Source: Apoda limacodes
Taxonomy: Eukaryota; Arthropoda; Insecta; Lepidoptera; Limacodidae
Direction: 5' to 3'
DNA length: 64,000 nucleotides
NCBI GenBank assembly: GCA_946406115.1
Contig: OX291552.1
Span: forward strand, 9,620,836 to 9,684,835
Shown: positions 49,201 through 58,223 of the stretch, piece by piece
How positions within the stretch are numbered: position 1 is the stretch's first letter
How the letters are laid out: each line of letters begins with the position of its first letter
Translations under genes and position numbers: made by a program
The notes under the pieces: generated by a model
Database searches by the model: none
Seen by the model: the letters and a program-made list of their open reading frames with translations, nothing else
What the model was told of the DNA's origin: nothing

Positions 49201-52200
49201 AACTTGTTCTACATCAAAATAACCAAATGGGTGTAATAGAAATATGGCATATTTAGCTAGAATCTCTAGTTATAAAATTTATCAAATTTCTTTTACAAAT
49301 AAAAAAATCTTAATGTTTATTTCCAACATATATGCATTATTATGTTATGTATAAATTTTTTTAAATGTGTAGTCATATTCTGTGTAGTCTTATTTAGATA
49401 ATTCAAAAGAAAAAGAGGTAAAATTCAACAGATATTTGATATTTGCAGCAACATTTAAATGTAGCTAAACAAACATAAGATAATAGTAAAAATGTATGAC
49501 AACATGTTGGGTAGCTAATGATGGTTTTTTTTATACTAGTTGCGTTTTGTTGACGACATTAGGAGCTACAACAACGCATAGGCATTGAAATAGTTCTGTT
49601 CACCAAATGTAAACAAACAATATGGGTATCCACTATTTGACAGTGCATCCAATACTCTTCCTGTCAAGCATGTGCAGCCAATATGTTGAATAAGGAATGG
49701 AAGTGATATCATAGCACATTATTTTTTTGTCAACAGAATGATTAAATGTGTGCATGGAGAGCATTGAATGTGTGTAGTGCTTGTTAACAAACACCTCTAT
49801 TATTACTAGCTTAAGCAATATATCACCACCATATTATCAAGTATATCAACACAACTTACTCTAGCAACTTTCACTCCAAGATTCTCTTCAATAAGATCAT
49901 AATCCTCATCTTCCAACCTATCATCCAGCTCATCGTCACTTTTTTTTCTTTTCTTTGGCCCTACACTGGCATCTGAATCTTCTCCATCACTACCCGATTC
50001 TTCTATAGGTGCATCATCTATCAAATCTTTAAGTTCCTCCCGCAGACGCTCTTCGTCATCTAAAATCAAAAGATTATTACAAACCAAAATAAATACTAGG
50101 TCTACCATAAAATCATATAAATAATAAATAATGTCAATTACACTACTATAATTACACTGCTCAATAAAAGCAGATTGTTTATCCAAATTATTGGCTGTAG
50201 TATTAATATAAAATGATAGCGACAAGGCTAAAACTCTGGTACAATGGTGTGTGAGATAATATTTATGTCTTGTCCTGATATAATTATGTCTAACTGTTAG
50301 TATCTATCACATGAAAGTTATTGTTATTGCTAGACATAGTATGCAAAGCTAAATTTAACTCACATCTAAGGTTGTTTTACTCCTGTGGCAAACCCTTACA
50401 ATAGGGAAATGTAAACATTACATTTTTTTTTTACTTTAAGTGTGCTTATACTATTATAATATCTCTTATAAAGTCAAAGTCAAAGTCAAAATGGTTTATT
50501 CAAATAAGGATTTTACAATCACTTTTGAATCGTCAAAGTTATAAAATATTATTTTTTGAACCCTCCCACCTTCCCGCCGGTTCACAATGTTGTTGATTTC
50601 TACCGAGAAGAATCCGGCAAGAAACTCGATAGTTACTCTTTTAAAAACACTTAAATAAACTAAAATACAATTAATGTTTTAAATAAAAGATTTTTAGTCG
50701 TACAATTTTATGTTATTTCCATTTTAATTTGGTTTACCTATGCATCCTGTAATTGAGCATCATCAGTCCCAAGGATTTTTATCATTTACATAGTCTGAAA
50801 TATTGTAGTATGCCTTTTTACAAAGTACCTGCTTGATAAAAGATTTAAATTTACTTATTGATAGATTTTGAATTTTATTGGGAACTTTGTTGTAAAAGTG
50901 TATACATTGCCCCATAAAAGAGTTACTTATTTTGTGTAGACGTGTATCATGCACCAACAGTACTAACATTATACTATTGTAATAACTCAAAACGCTCTGC
51001 ATTATATTTACTCAATTCAATTAGCTCATTCATAACCAGTGTGTGCTCCTCCATCTCTCTCAGAGACTCTTCATACTTGCAAGTCATCATCTGCAAGGAT
51101 GTATGTAAATCTTTTATTTGCAAGTCAAGTAAATGTGTATCAGTTTTATGTTGTAGCCTACTGTTTTCTAATTGCAACTTACATACTTCCAGATGTTCCA
51201 CTAACTGTATTTTTTCTTTGCAGTAATTTACATTTCTACTAAATATTCTTTGCTTTTTGATCATTTTTTCATTTTTTTTTATAAATCTGTTGATTTTGAT
51301 GTATTTTTTTATCTGGTTTCTACTACACTTAGCAAGCTTCACTGGTTTAGAAGAATTAATGGTGTCATCACCTGTAAGATCTATAGTAGTGGTATTGCTA
51401 GTTGCAGCAGAAACAAGATTAGGGGCCTTACTACATAATTCGTCAAAAAGATTTTGGGTTTGATGCTGTGTGTAAGTATGGGTGGCCTCTTCAAGTTGTG
51501 AGATGTGTTGATGGGCCTCGCATAGTTCCTCTTCAAGATATGAGATCTTGTTAAGGGCCACCACATACTCCTCACTACAGCTGTCAAACGTTTCTATAAT
51601 TTTCTGAAATTGGTCCCGCTCTTCTAGGACAGTACCATATTGAGTGTGCAACACTGACAACTCATTGTGGAGGCTACTATTTTTGTTTAATATTTCTAAG
51701 AGTTCTCTTTCGTTATCATCCCTTGCACTGTATAGCTGATCACACTTTTCCTTGGAAATCTTAAGTTCCTGCAAAGCCAGTTGAAGTTTGGACTCTTCCT
51801 GGGGAGAAGATGCCTTGCGAGTCATCATTTTAAGGCTGTTTGAGCGTAATAAATACAAAAGAGAGAGGTTAAAACTTACCAAGGAATAGCTTGACAACGT
51901 AACGAAAGAGATGGTTTGTTGACAATTTGCTTATTAATTGGTTACTTTACCTTATAACTGTGTTCTTTTATGAATACAATACTGATAAATAATAGTAGAA
52001 CTCACAATCACAACTAAATAATATACAAAATATGATAGAAAAATTTGAACTTTATAAGTATAAAGGATGGATCACAGTAACACTTGAAAAATAATGTTAT
52101 CTAGCACTTATTTATGTACATTTAAACCACTATTCTAAATATATTACTAGTTATTTGTAATGTTTTGCATGAATTTATATTAAAAAAGGTACAATTTACT

Positions 52201-55200
52201 GAAAAACAATTAAATAAAATTACGACAACTTTTGGTCAGCTGTTACTTCATGGGTTGCCACAGAAAAAAAAAATGTGTGTGATTAAACACATAATTTCAT
52301 GTACACTGCTTAGATTATGAAAACTGGTACTAAATTATTTTTTTAAAAGGGATCACAATAATGTAGGTCAAGTATTTGGTGGTATATTATATGAGTTGCA
52401 ACTTACTTATCTGTTATTTCAATTCAGAACAATTGATGCAGGGTACAACTACCCACTTTCCTAGTGTTGTTCATAAGAGTATGAACATATCACGCAAAAT
52501 CAATGATGAATACAAAACAATAAAGGCCACATCTAGAGGCTAGTTAGTAATAGAGAAACACTGATTTAGACCTTATCTTTAGAGAACCTTTATTATGTTA
52601 TGCTTCAATTATAACTTAATGGGAGGGTAAGGTTTTAAAACTTTTTTCTGAATGAACAACATGCCGAAAGTATTGTGTCAAAATTTTAAGTAAATTAGAG
52701 TAAAACTAACGTTTTTAATTATTGCTCCTCTTGCTAGATTTTAGAGTATAAAAAACTTTAAATCAATTTTCTCACAAACAACATTTCTGAAGTCCTTGAA
52801 CATCATAACACAAAATCTACTTGACCAATCCTCTTGAAATTTTGTACACTATTTCTACACATAAATCAACAGGTAGTCAGAGGGAGTTTTTTATTATTTT
52901 ACAATTTTCACTTTAAAATGCTGCAATTTATCAAAAAATTGAGAAAATAAACCCTTTGTGACTGGAGAAACATATCACCTTTAAAATGCATTTAGATTTT
53001 TCTGTTTCAGATGATCTGGTGAAGAGTTATGAAGTTCACCGCACAACAACTTTTTTTCGAGCTGCTTCGGAAGATTTGCTGGCATGGACTTACTTATTGA
53101 TACTTTTAATTGAAAATTATATCAAAGATACATCAAATGTTGTACTATAATGTGTACGGTCAGTTGCAAAACTGCATATAGAATTTCAAAACAAAATAGA
53201 ATGGCAAGGCGTAGTCACTCACACACTTAAAGAAATAAAGTAATATGTCTTGTAGAACCTCAGTAACATTAGTTTCATTTAATATTGTATATAAAAATTT
53301 AACTAAGAAAATTATCATATCCGTAGGCTAGTGGATAGACGTATCAGATCTTAATACGTGTACTCAGGCAAGCAATGCAGGTTGTGGATTCGAATCTCAC
53401 CTTATGCCTTTCTTTTTGTTTTTGTTACATTTTACGAATAATTTTCTAATAGCTATTAAGTTAGTAGCGGACACCATGTGGGTAGACATATTATTTTTGT
53501 CGTTGCCGATTTGTTTCTGGGGGTGCTTGTGCTGACAAGGTTGTTTGGTGTTTTTATTTAGCTATTTAGTTAGATGCGGTCACTAAATAGGTAGCCATTT
53601 TATTTTTGTCCTTATGGATGTGACTGCTTGTGTTGATAAGGTTGTTTGATGTTTTTATTAAATTTTTTTGCTGAAAATATATGCAGGTCAATATTAATAT
53701 TCAAGAGTGGATGCATATTATAGAACTATATAATATCGGTTACAGTATATCTCAAATTTGAAATGAGACTGGTTTTACCGTAAGTATTTTACTTGATGTT
53801 AATGTTATATCATAATTCTTATATCAAAATATTATAATCTAATTCAGTAGTTTGAAAAATGATTATTTTCATCTGGCTATTTGGTTTTTAGTGTATTACC
53901 GTAAAGCGTTGGATCTCACGCAACCAAGAGGAGGGGAATTTATCAGCTCGACCTCGAAGTGGACGTCTGCGGCACATTGATGCGACTAAAAGAAGATTTA
54001 TGGTGGAACAATGGTTTCATACTGACTGCTGTGTTTGGCAACATGTTTAATACACACAGTTCGTTGAGCTCTGCATATTGAAAGATTGCATCATAGAAAG
54101 CCAGCTAAAAAACCCTTTTTAACTAATACCCATAAACAAAATAGATTGTTGTTTGCAAGGGAGTATTGGGACTTTTATTGGGAGCACACCTTATTCACCA
54201 ATTAAAAGTCGTTTGTATCATCTGAAAACGGGAGGCTTTATTTGTGTTGCAGAAATGGAACCCGTTATGCAGAACAAAATGTTGTCCCAAATATGGAATC
54301 TGAATGCATATCACTTAATATGTGGGGGTGGATGACTGCAACTGGTCCATAGAAAACCTATGGGGTTTGATGGTGCAAAGATGGGACATGTGAAATAAAA
54401 GAACTACAGAGTCATTAGGGCTCACTGTGTAGAAATTTGGGACAATATTAGAGAAACAGATCTGTTCTGATATAGTCGGATTTAGGCGGCACTTGCTTGC
54501 TGTAATTGAAAATAATGGAGGTTATATTAAATAGGGGAGTCTGACTCACCCACAAAGGGTTCCATACCATTATCTATAAAAACGGCAAAAAAATCATGTT
54601 TGTTGTATCGGAGCACCACTTCAATTTTTGTTTTATTTTAATTTAATTATTTATTTTTAAAGTTACTATATAACTAAATGAATGGTGGCTTATATTTTTT
54701 ATTTTTATGGTTAAGTTTCAATTTTCTTTTCATTACGAAAATGAATACTTAAGCTATAACCATAGGAAATATATATATATATACACATATATAGAAAAAA
54801 GGGACATGTATAGGGAACCCTAAAAATAAAGTACTATTTCTCTTACAGATATTTTTTTACATTTTAATATATCTAAGACAAAACATATTTTTTTTTTACT
54901 TTGTTGTTTTTCAAAATATAGCAGCGTTACCGAATGAATGATGACTTTTTTTTTAATCTTATGGTTAAGTTTCAATTTTCTTTTCATTACGAAAACGAAT
55001 ACTTAAGCTATAACCATAGGAAATTTATATATAGAAAAAAAGAGACATTTATCAAAAGCATAATTTATGATTTATAAAATTATAATAAAAACCATTTTAT
55101 TTAATTGCATGTGTTTTAATTCTTGCAAACAAAAAAATAAGGTTGTCATACCAACTGGTCCTTTTCAGAGAGAACTAGATGTCAAAACATAAAAAAAGTA

Positions 55201-56007
55201 ATTCCTAACATAAATACTCAATACGGAAATAGCGTGAATTGAACCATAGGCTCGACAATTTAAGTCGCAGCGCCTGTAGATCACACCACGGGGTAGATAA
55301 CATTTAATGCGAAATAAACAATACATATGTAGAACAACACTTCAGTTAACACCTTATTAATTTGTTAGGTTAAGAAACCAAAAGATATAAGAACAGTTAA
55401 ATAAACTGGTTAGTGTAAGAAAACTAAACTTAATTTTGTCAGTTCTGATAATGTTAATGTGTGAGTGCGAGATTCACAGAATGGCTCCACGTAATTTTAA
55501 CCATTACACTTTGTATGGACTATTGCAAATGACCGTACATGAAATAAATAAATCAACAATATTCATATCTCCAAAAAAACATGAAAATATGTCTTTTTGA
55601 CGCCTTTAAAACCTTAAAATACCTAAAGTGGGGCATCACGATTTTTTTTATAGCCATAGTAAGATACTCAGACCTCTAATCCAAGAGGCAGTTCGGGAAA
55701 CCACCTTTATGCCACGTTTTACATCAGCACACAATGGTGAATTAAATTTATGTGACGTGAACATACTGTAGGTGAAAAACATAGGTAATACACATAGGTA
55801 CCTTCATCCTCCTCATCTTCATCATCACTTTGAACTGCAGCTTTGCGTTTAGGTTTTTTACGTTCCGCTGGCTGATCCTCTTCTGAATCTACCTAAACAA
55901 CAAAAGAAAGAACGTTTTATCTGCAGTGTAACCTACTATTGTTAATTTAATGAAAACTAACTGCTAACCTCGCTCTCTTCAGCTTCAGATTCCAGAAAAT
56001 CAGCCAT
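32106..56007 (-). CDS. Transcription elongation factor SPT6, complete, 24 coding exons
   Basis: SPT6 is a nuclear histone H3-H4 chaperone that travels with RNA polymerase II. I joined exons with GT-AG borders and consistent phase: 56007-55969, 55892-55802, 50059-49860, 49208-49089, 47886-47732, 47595-47462, 47344-47229, 47139-46967, 46177-46024, 45356-45214, 44286-44152, 43997-43843, 43048-42927, 40195-40011, 39765-39600, 38561-38419, 38185-38091, 37886-37706, 37268-37082, 36663-35731, 34935-34688, 34217-34013, 33534-33438, 33058-32106. The total is 5130 nt, giving 1709 residues, close to the human protein (about 1726). The start [13 protein letters not shown] matches the conserved SPT6 N-terminus. 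No frameshift or internal stop was seen. Introns range from 76 bp to 5.7 kb and carry transposon relics. Confidence 0.95.
34688..34935 (-). CDS. SPT6 exon 21: S1 RNA-binding domain
   Basis: Residues 1210-1292. [20 protein letters not shown], then [16 protein letters not shown] and [14 protein letters not shown], is a typical S1 (OB-fold) domain as found in SPT6 and bacterial Tex. The acceptor is 'tttataag' and the donor GTGAGA. Confidence 0.95.
35070..35094. repeat. (TA)n microsatellite in SPT6 intron 20
   Basis: About 12 TA dinucleotides. Confidence 0.9.
35450..35525 (-). repeat. Degenerate tRNA-like SINE fragment in SPT6 intron 20
   Basis: Related to the SINE arms at 14258 and 14984: 'gtgcgggaatagaaccgacgcccctcgatt' and 'cactgagccacggagccg', with about 20 bases lost between them. 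Confidence 0.5.
35731..37268 (-). CDS. SPT6 exons 19-20: YqgF end, HhH and death-like domain
   Basis: Residues 836-1209. Exon 19 has [19 protein letters not shown], the end of the YqgF fold. Exon 20 is the second largest exon (933 nt, phase 0 at both ends). It contains the helix-hairpin-helix region around [19 protein letters not shown], the signature [40 protein letters not shown] and [12 protein letters not shown] (death-like domain), and ends at FPELSE, which joins directly to the S1 exon. Confidence 0.96.
37706..40195 (-). CDS. SPT6 exons 14-18: second half of core and start of YqgF domain
   Basis: Residues 580-836. Exon 14 has [15 protein letters not shown] and exon 15 [20 protein letters not shown]. 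Exon 16 begins [18 protein letters not shown]. Exon 18 opens the YqgF/RNase H-like domain ([20 protein letters not shown]); this domain is considered catalytically dead in SPT6. Exons 14, 16 and 18 are unusually GC-rich compared with flanking introns. The 2.7-kb intron before exon 14 is full of transposon sequence, but the protein alignment across it is nearly gap-free (one residue by eye), so no exon seems lost. Confidence 0.92.
38825..39220. repeat. Dispersed repeat in SPT6 intron 15
   Basis: It begins 'accggtcaagtccgagtcgg', the same terminal block (inverted) as 15835-15857 and the 26.3-kb minisatellite. No coding capacity supported; the 70-codon frame at 38954 overlaps the repeat. Confidence 0.5.
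39855..39922. repeat. CA/GA-rich simple repeat in SPT6 intron 14
   Basis: 'cacacacaga' followed by two 'ggagatatacagagagaa'-type units. Confidence 0.75.
40495..42850 (-). mobile_element. Truncated LINE of the 58-62 kb family in SPT6 intron 13, itself split
   Basis: The minus strand reads RT in order. The fingers are at 42850-42672 (matching 60361-60500 of the large copy). After a gap, [11 protein letters not shown] and [14 protein letters not shown] lie at 41710-41512, [16 protein letters not shown] and a damaged catalytic box (SDADDS) at 41502-41188, and then the C-terminal region. The 3' UTR signature is near 40510-40527. Several frameshifts and stops kill it. The segment 41715-42666 is foreign and unidentified. 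The insertion lies within the intron and leaves flanking exons intact. Confidence 0.85.
41715..42666. other. Unidentified insertion inside the intron-13 LINE
   Basis: It separates two adjacent parts of RT coding sequence. 'gtagga' flanks it on one side and 'gtagga' recurs at the other on the minus strand, which may be a target duplication. It contains a tRNA-like 'gcgagaatcgaaccc' block near 42555. No reading frame resembles a known protein. Confidence 0.45.
42927..47139 (-). CDS. SPT6 exons 8-13: first half of the Tex-like core
   Basis: Residues 286-579. Exon 9 carries the most conserved block, [20 protein letters not shown] and [13 protein letters not shown], corresponding to the helix-rich Tex-like core. 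Exon 11 has [20 protein letters not shown] and exon 13 has [20 protein letters not shown]. Exon 12 encodes an acidic, alanine-rich linker that is less conserved. All six junctions keep phase (2, 0, 2, 2, 1, 0). Confidence 0.93.
44354..44638. repeat. MITE with 'agggttgcc' ends, copy 2, in SPT6 intron 10
   Basis: Opposite orientation to 13238-13502. It shares the GC-rich 'gcgtccggggagcgtccgg' block and the 'aaaagttcctaaaaacttta' block. Right end 'tagcaaccct'. Confidence 0.6.
47229..56007 (-). CDS. SPT6 exons 1-7: acidic N-terminus and Spn1/IWS1-binding motif
   Basis: Residues 1-285. Exons 1-6 are strongly acidic and low-complexity (for example [10 protein letters not shown] in exon 2 and [19 protein letters not shown] in exon 6), the part of SPT6 that contacts histones and nucleosomes. 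Conserved anchors are [20 protein letters not shown] (exon 3), DDFIVDDDG (exon 5) and [13 protein letters not shown] (exon 6). Exon 7 has [11 protein letters not shown] (about residues 264-274), the helix that binds Spn1/IWS1 in yeast and human. Exon 1 has only 13 codons and is followed by a 76-bp intron, then exon 2 is followed by the 5.7-kb intron 2. Confidence 0.93.
49541..49736. repeat. MITE with 'gcgttttgttgacg' end, copy 2, in SPT6 intron 3
   Basis: Inverted relative to 6942-7202 in its internal blocks ('gcataggcattgaa', 'caagcatgtgcagcc'). Right end 'ttttttgtcaacag'. Confidence 0.5.
50470..51955 (-). mobile_element. Internally deleted non-LTR retrotransposon in SPT6 intron 2
   Basis: The minus strand starts with an ORF1-like gene (51897-50974) and then runs, within 30 bases, into the last 75 codons of an ORF2-type protein (51002-50763: [19 protein letters not shown] to [15 protein letters not shown]). 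That ending is a common reverse transcriptase C-terminus in lepidopteran LINEs. The endonuclease and almost all RT are missing, so this is a deletion derivative. The 3' end is a short 'gactttgactttgacttt' tandem tail rather than poly-A (about 50474-50492). 'ttataag' occurs at both outer borders and may be the target duplication. Confidence 0.75.
50974..51831 (-). CDS. LINE ORF1-like coiled-coil protein (transposon-derived)
   Basis: The start is placed at [20 protein letters not shown] (about 51831); an upstream in-frame ATG exists at 51897. Residues about 10-120 are heptad-rich and charged, predicting a long coiled coil ([33 protein letters not shown], allowing for my shortening). A short acidic motif [11 protein letters not shown] follows, resembling a SUMO-interacting or similar peptide. 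After it come a lysine-rich stretch ([12 protein letters not shown]) and a second coiled coil. No zinc knuckle is seen. The frame is fully open, although the retrotransposon around it has lost its RT. I take it as an ORF1 relic; exaptation is possible but unsupported. Confidence 0.6.
   Translation of the reverse strand, partial: KMMTRKASSPQEESKLQLALQELKISKEKCDQLYSARDDNERELLEILNKNSSLHNELSVLHTQYGTVLEERDQFQKIIETFDSCSEEYVVALNKISYLEEELCEAHQHISQLEEATHTYTQHQTQNLFDELCSKAPNLVSAATSNTTTIDLTGDDTINSSKPVKLAKCSRNQIKKYIKINRFIKKNEKMIKKQRIFSRNVNYCKEKIQLVEHLEVCKLQLENSRLQHKTDTHLLDLQIKDLHTSLQMMTCKYEESLREMEEHTLVMNELIELSKYNAERFELLQ
53320..53412 (+). repeat. tRNA-like sequence, probable SINE head
   Basis: 'tccgtaggctagtggatag' resembles an A box and 'ggttgtggattcgaatctcacc' a B box. 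The acceptor stem does not pair convincingly, so I do not call a tRNA gene. Confidence 0.4.
53463..53660. repeat. Two-copy tandem repeat of about 105 bp
   Basis: Both units share 'ttatttttgtc', 'gcttgtg-tga-aaggttgttt' and 'tttttatt', diverged about 20%. Located between the SINE-like fragment and the Tc1/mariner relic. Confidence 0.55.
53697..54534 (+). pseudogene. Tc1/mariner-type transposase relic lacking its catalytic centre
   Basis: The frame opens with a helix-turn-helix ([18 protein letters not shown]). An intron-like gap with GTAAGT and TTTTAG borders follows (about 53781-53892). Next come [57 protein letters not shown] and NMWGWM. The sequence then jumps to [14 protein letters not shown] and ends [10 protein letters not shown]. 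The second catalytic aspartate and surrounding region, normally between GWM and NPIENLWG, are deleted, and several stops are present. It is inactive. Confidence 0.75.
54680..55045. repeat. Direct duplication of about 120 bp
   Basis: The block 'atggttaagtttcaattttc' through 'aagctataaccataggaaat' to 'atatagaaaaaa' occurs at about 54707-54798 and again at about 54961-55044, with few differences. Spacing about 250 bp. Confidence 0.75.
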
Positions 56008-56620
56008 TTTATTAAATCACTTATGAGCAAATGAAGCACATTGAGTTATTCTCGGGTTATGGTTACAATTGATTGAAAATCAACCACGCCTTTGGAAATT
56101 ATCAAACGAATTTTGAAGAAAGTCGCAAATTATATACGATTTTTTCTTTTCTGTATAATATTTTTAATTTTTGGCTCACTGTAGTGTGGCCAGATAAAAT
56201 TTTATGAAAATACTGAAGCCACCTTGAAAATACTAAAATCTACCAACTTTTTCAGGAGTTGTACGGCATCATTTTGAGTTATTACTATTGCATTTACTTT
56301 CGTGCTGGCCTTACTGTTTTGTTGAAAAATCTATTTGCTATCTTGGTGTCAGTGTGAAATGATTGCTAAAAGTGGCAGTTTAAGTTAGGTTAGGTATATT
56401 CCAGATACAATAGATAACATTCTAAAAATAGCTTATTACTAGTTCCTAATAACTGGGTTTGTAACATTTTTGAAATGTGTTTTGTAAAGAATATCTTTTG
56501 GCAGCAGCGTATAGTTAACAGTTAAGATTATAGCATTCCCTAGTAAAAGCGTGCTGTTTCAACCGGTGTACAAAGAAATATTACACTATTAAAGCATACA
56601 AAGAGACAAAGTTCCACGTA
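56008..56620. other. SPT6 upstream region between the gene and an LTR element
   Basis: About 600 bp separate the SPT6 ATG from the LTR at 56622-56875. The SPT6 promoter must lie here or be displaced by the element. I see no TATA box at a useful distance. A retroelement LTR so close upstream could influence SPT6 transcription. Confidence 0.4.
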
Positions 56621-56621
56621 C

Positions 56622-56875
56622 TGTTAGAGCAAGACTCCGAATTCGATTTTTAAAAAATAAAATTTGAAACACAAAATTAAATTGTTTAATATGAAAATAG
56701 AATAACTTAGAAATAGCACAAAACAGAGTTTTATAGAAAATGGTAAGGGCAGCCGACGCGGTCGGAAGGTGGAAGGATACTGAGGTTCGAGCTGGACTCT
56801 ATTGCTAAATTGAACTGTATGTAGCTGAGCCAGCACGGCCGTCAGCACTTTTACTTACTAGCTAGGGGTGTAACA
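56622..56875 (-). repeat. LTR (3') of an errantivirus-like element
   Basis: The 254-bp segment begins TGTTA and ends TAACA on the minus strand, a short inverted terminal pair typical of LTRs. It is preceded by a G-run that can serve as polypurine tract (minus strand 'ccacggggggc'). It contains a TATA-like 'tataaaa' (near 56732). The matching 5' LTR would lie beyond 64000. Boundaries are inferred from the ends because a second copy is not available for comparison. Confidence 0.6.
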
Positions 56876-56925
56876 GCCCCCCGTGGAAGACTAAGCTTCG
56901 GGTTTTAGCCGAAGTTTACGTGAAT

Positions 56926-58217
56926 TCAGATTATTTCTCTTAGACGCGGTGTGGACATTGAATTAAACTCAGAATCATTTGTTTCTTTAGCGCCATTTTT
57001 AAAACAGTAACAACGTTGGCTGCCACTAGACTTATAATAAGAATATGTCTTATAAATTATAAGAAGTACAATAAAAATTACAATGAGAAAGGTAAGTACT
57101 GAATGATGTGTCCCATACTTCAGTATATACGGTTCTTTATTTATGATTTTATCAGCGGTTTGGATAAGCGAGTTTTGAATGTAAAAATTCGAGGTTACAT
57201 CTTCTAGGTCTATGTTTTTTAATGAAATAGGGGTCGCACCATCAATAAGTTTATTTATTTTTTCTAAATTACAACAGGATTCGTTTATTAAACTATAATC
57301 AGGATTTGGTAAAGTGGCGTTTACAATATATAACGGTTTCGACTTAGGAACTAATTTAGTACTCTTACTATAAGCTACGCAAGATTTTGGCAAGGTTAGT
57401 ATACCTGTGCCCGCAATGTTTATAACTGTCATCTCTGCATTTTGACAGTCTATTGACAGTTTACAAGGTTGCTATTGCACGAATTTCCACTTATTGTCTT
57501 TTAAGGGCTTCCATAAATCTACTTCGCCATATATCACTTTTGTGTCACACTGCACGGGTAATTTGTTTAACACTTGTGTCATTAATTCACTTTCGCAACT
57601 ATGACTACCTTTTCACATTGTTCCAGTTTTCACATCTTACAGTACTGTGATTTGTCTTTTGTCACGCTAAAAGTATCTAGTTTAACTACGTCATGTGGTA
57701 TAGGTAAAGGTAAGTTATGATACAAGGTATATTCTAGAGGATTAACTAGAGGTATTTCCAGTACAAATGTAATTCTATCATTAAGGTAATAACATTTTAA
57801 CTTAGAGATATTGATTATAGTATGTATGAGGCTTAAATCTAAATTCAAATTTAAAGACCAATCCATTGGTTACTAGAGATAGATTTTTGACATTACCGGA
57901 GAGCTCGTTGATAGTCATGGTTAAACTAGCTTCATTATTTTTTATTGCTGATATAGTATTATTGAAAGCCGTTAAGGTTGATGTGGTGACTAGTATATTT
58001 TCTTTTATTAGTGAAGCTAGTTTTCTTTCGACACTTAGGACAGCTTGTATGGCTTCATCATATTTGACAGCATCATCTTCATCTAATGTTCCAAATATGT
58101 GCTTAAAGACTGTACCAATACCGCCGAACCAGGCGGACCGTTTAATTCTGTTGCTTGGGAAATGGATTCGGATTCTCTGGCGACATCATGAAAACGGGTT
58201 ACGAGTGGCTCTAGTGT
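56926..58217 (-). pseudogene. Errantivirus-like env, C-terminal part (fusion and membrane subunit)
   Basis: Envelope glycoproteins of this class mediate cell entry in infectious relatives. Visible features on the minus strand, in order: a basic R-x-K-R furin-like cleavage site near 58150-58140, a glycine-rich stretch directly after it consistent with a fusion peptide, a heptad-like helical region (58100-57870), and a hydrophobic membrane anchor (about 57100-57030) followed by a short cytoplasmic tail ending at 56926. The frame breaks near 58150, 57866 and 57630, and a stop lies before the last block, so it cannot make a full protein. Identification rests on layout and motif order. Confidence 0.75.
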
Positions 58218-58223
58218 ACTACG
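58218..58223. repeat. Target-site duplication (left) of the LINE in env
   Basis: ACTACG here and again at 61896-61901, directly outside the two ends of the LINE. Confidence 0.75.

Larger units (their letters stand above)
50060..55801. other. SPT6 intron 2, 5.7 kb, transposon-filled
   Basis: It contains the deleted LINE (50470-51955), a tRNA-like SINE fragment (about 53320-53410), a 100-bp tandem duplication (53463-53660), a Tc1/mariner relic (53697-54534) and a direct duplication (54680-55045). Stretches 52000-53300 and 55050-55800 show nothing recognisable. Confidence 0.7.

Noticed and set aside
50974..51897. Host coiled-coil gene inside an SPT6 intron
   Set aside because: It is followed immediately by the C-terminus of a LINE reverse transcriptase and a LINE-type repeat tail, so a transposon origin is the simpler reading.
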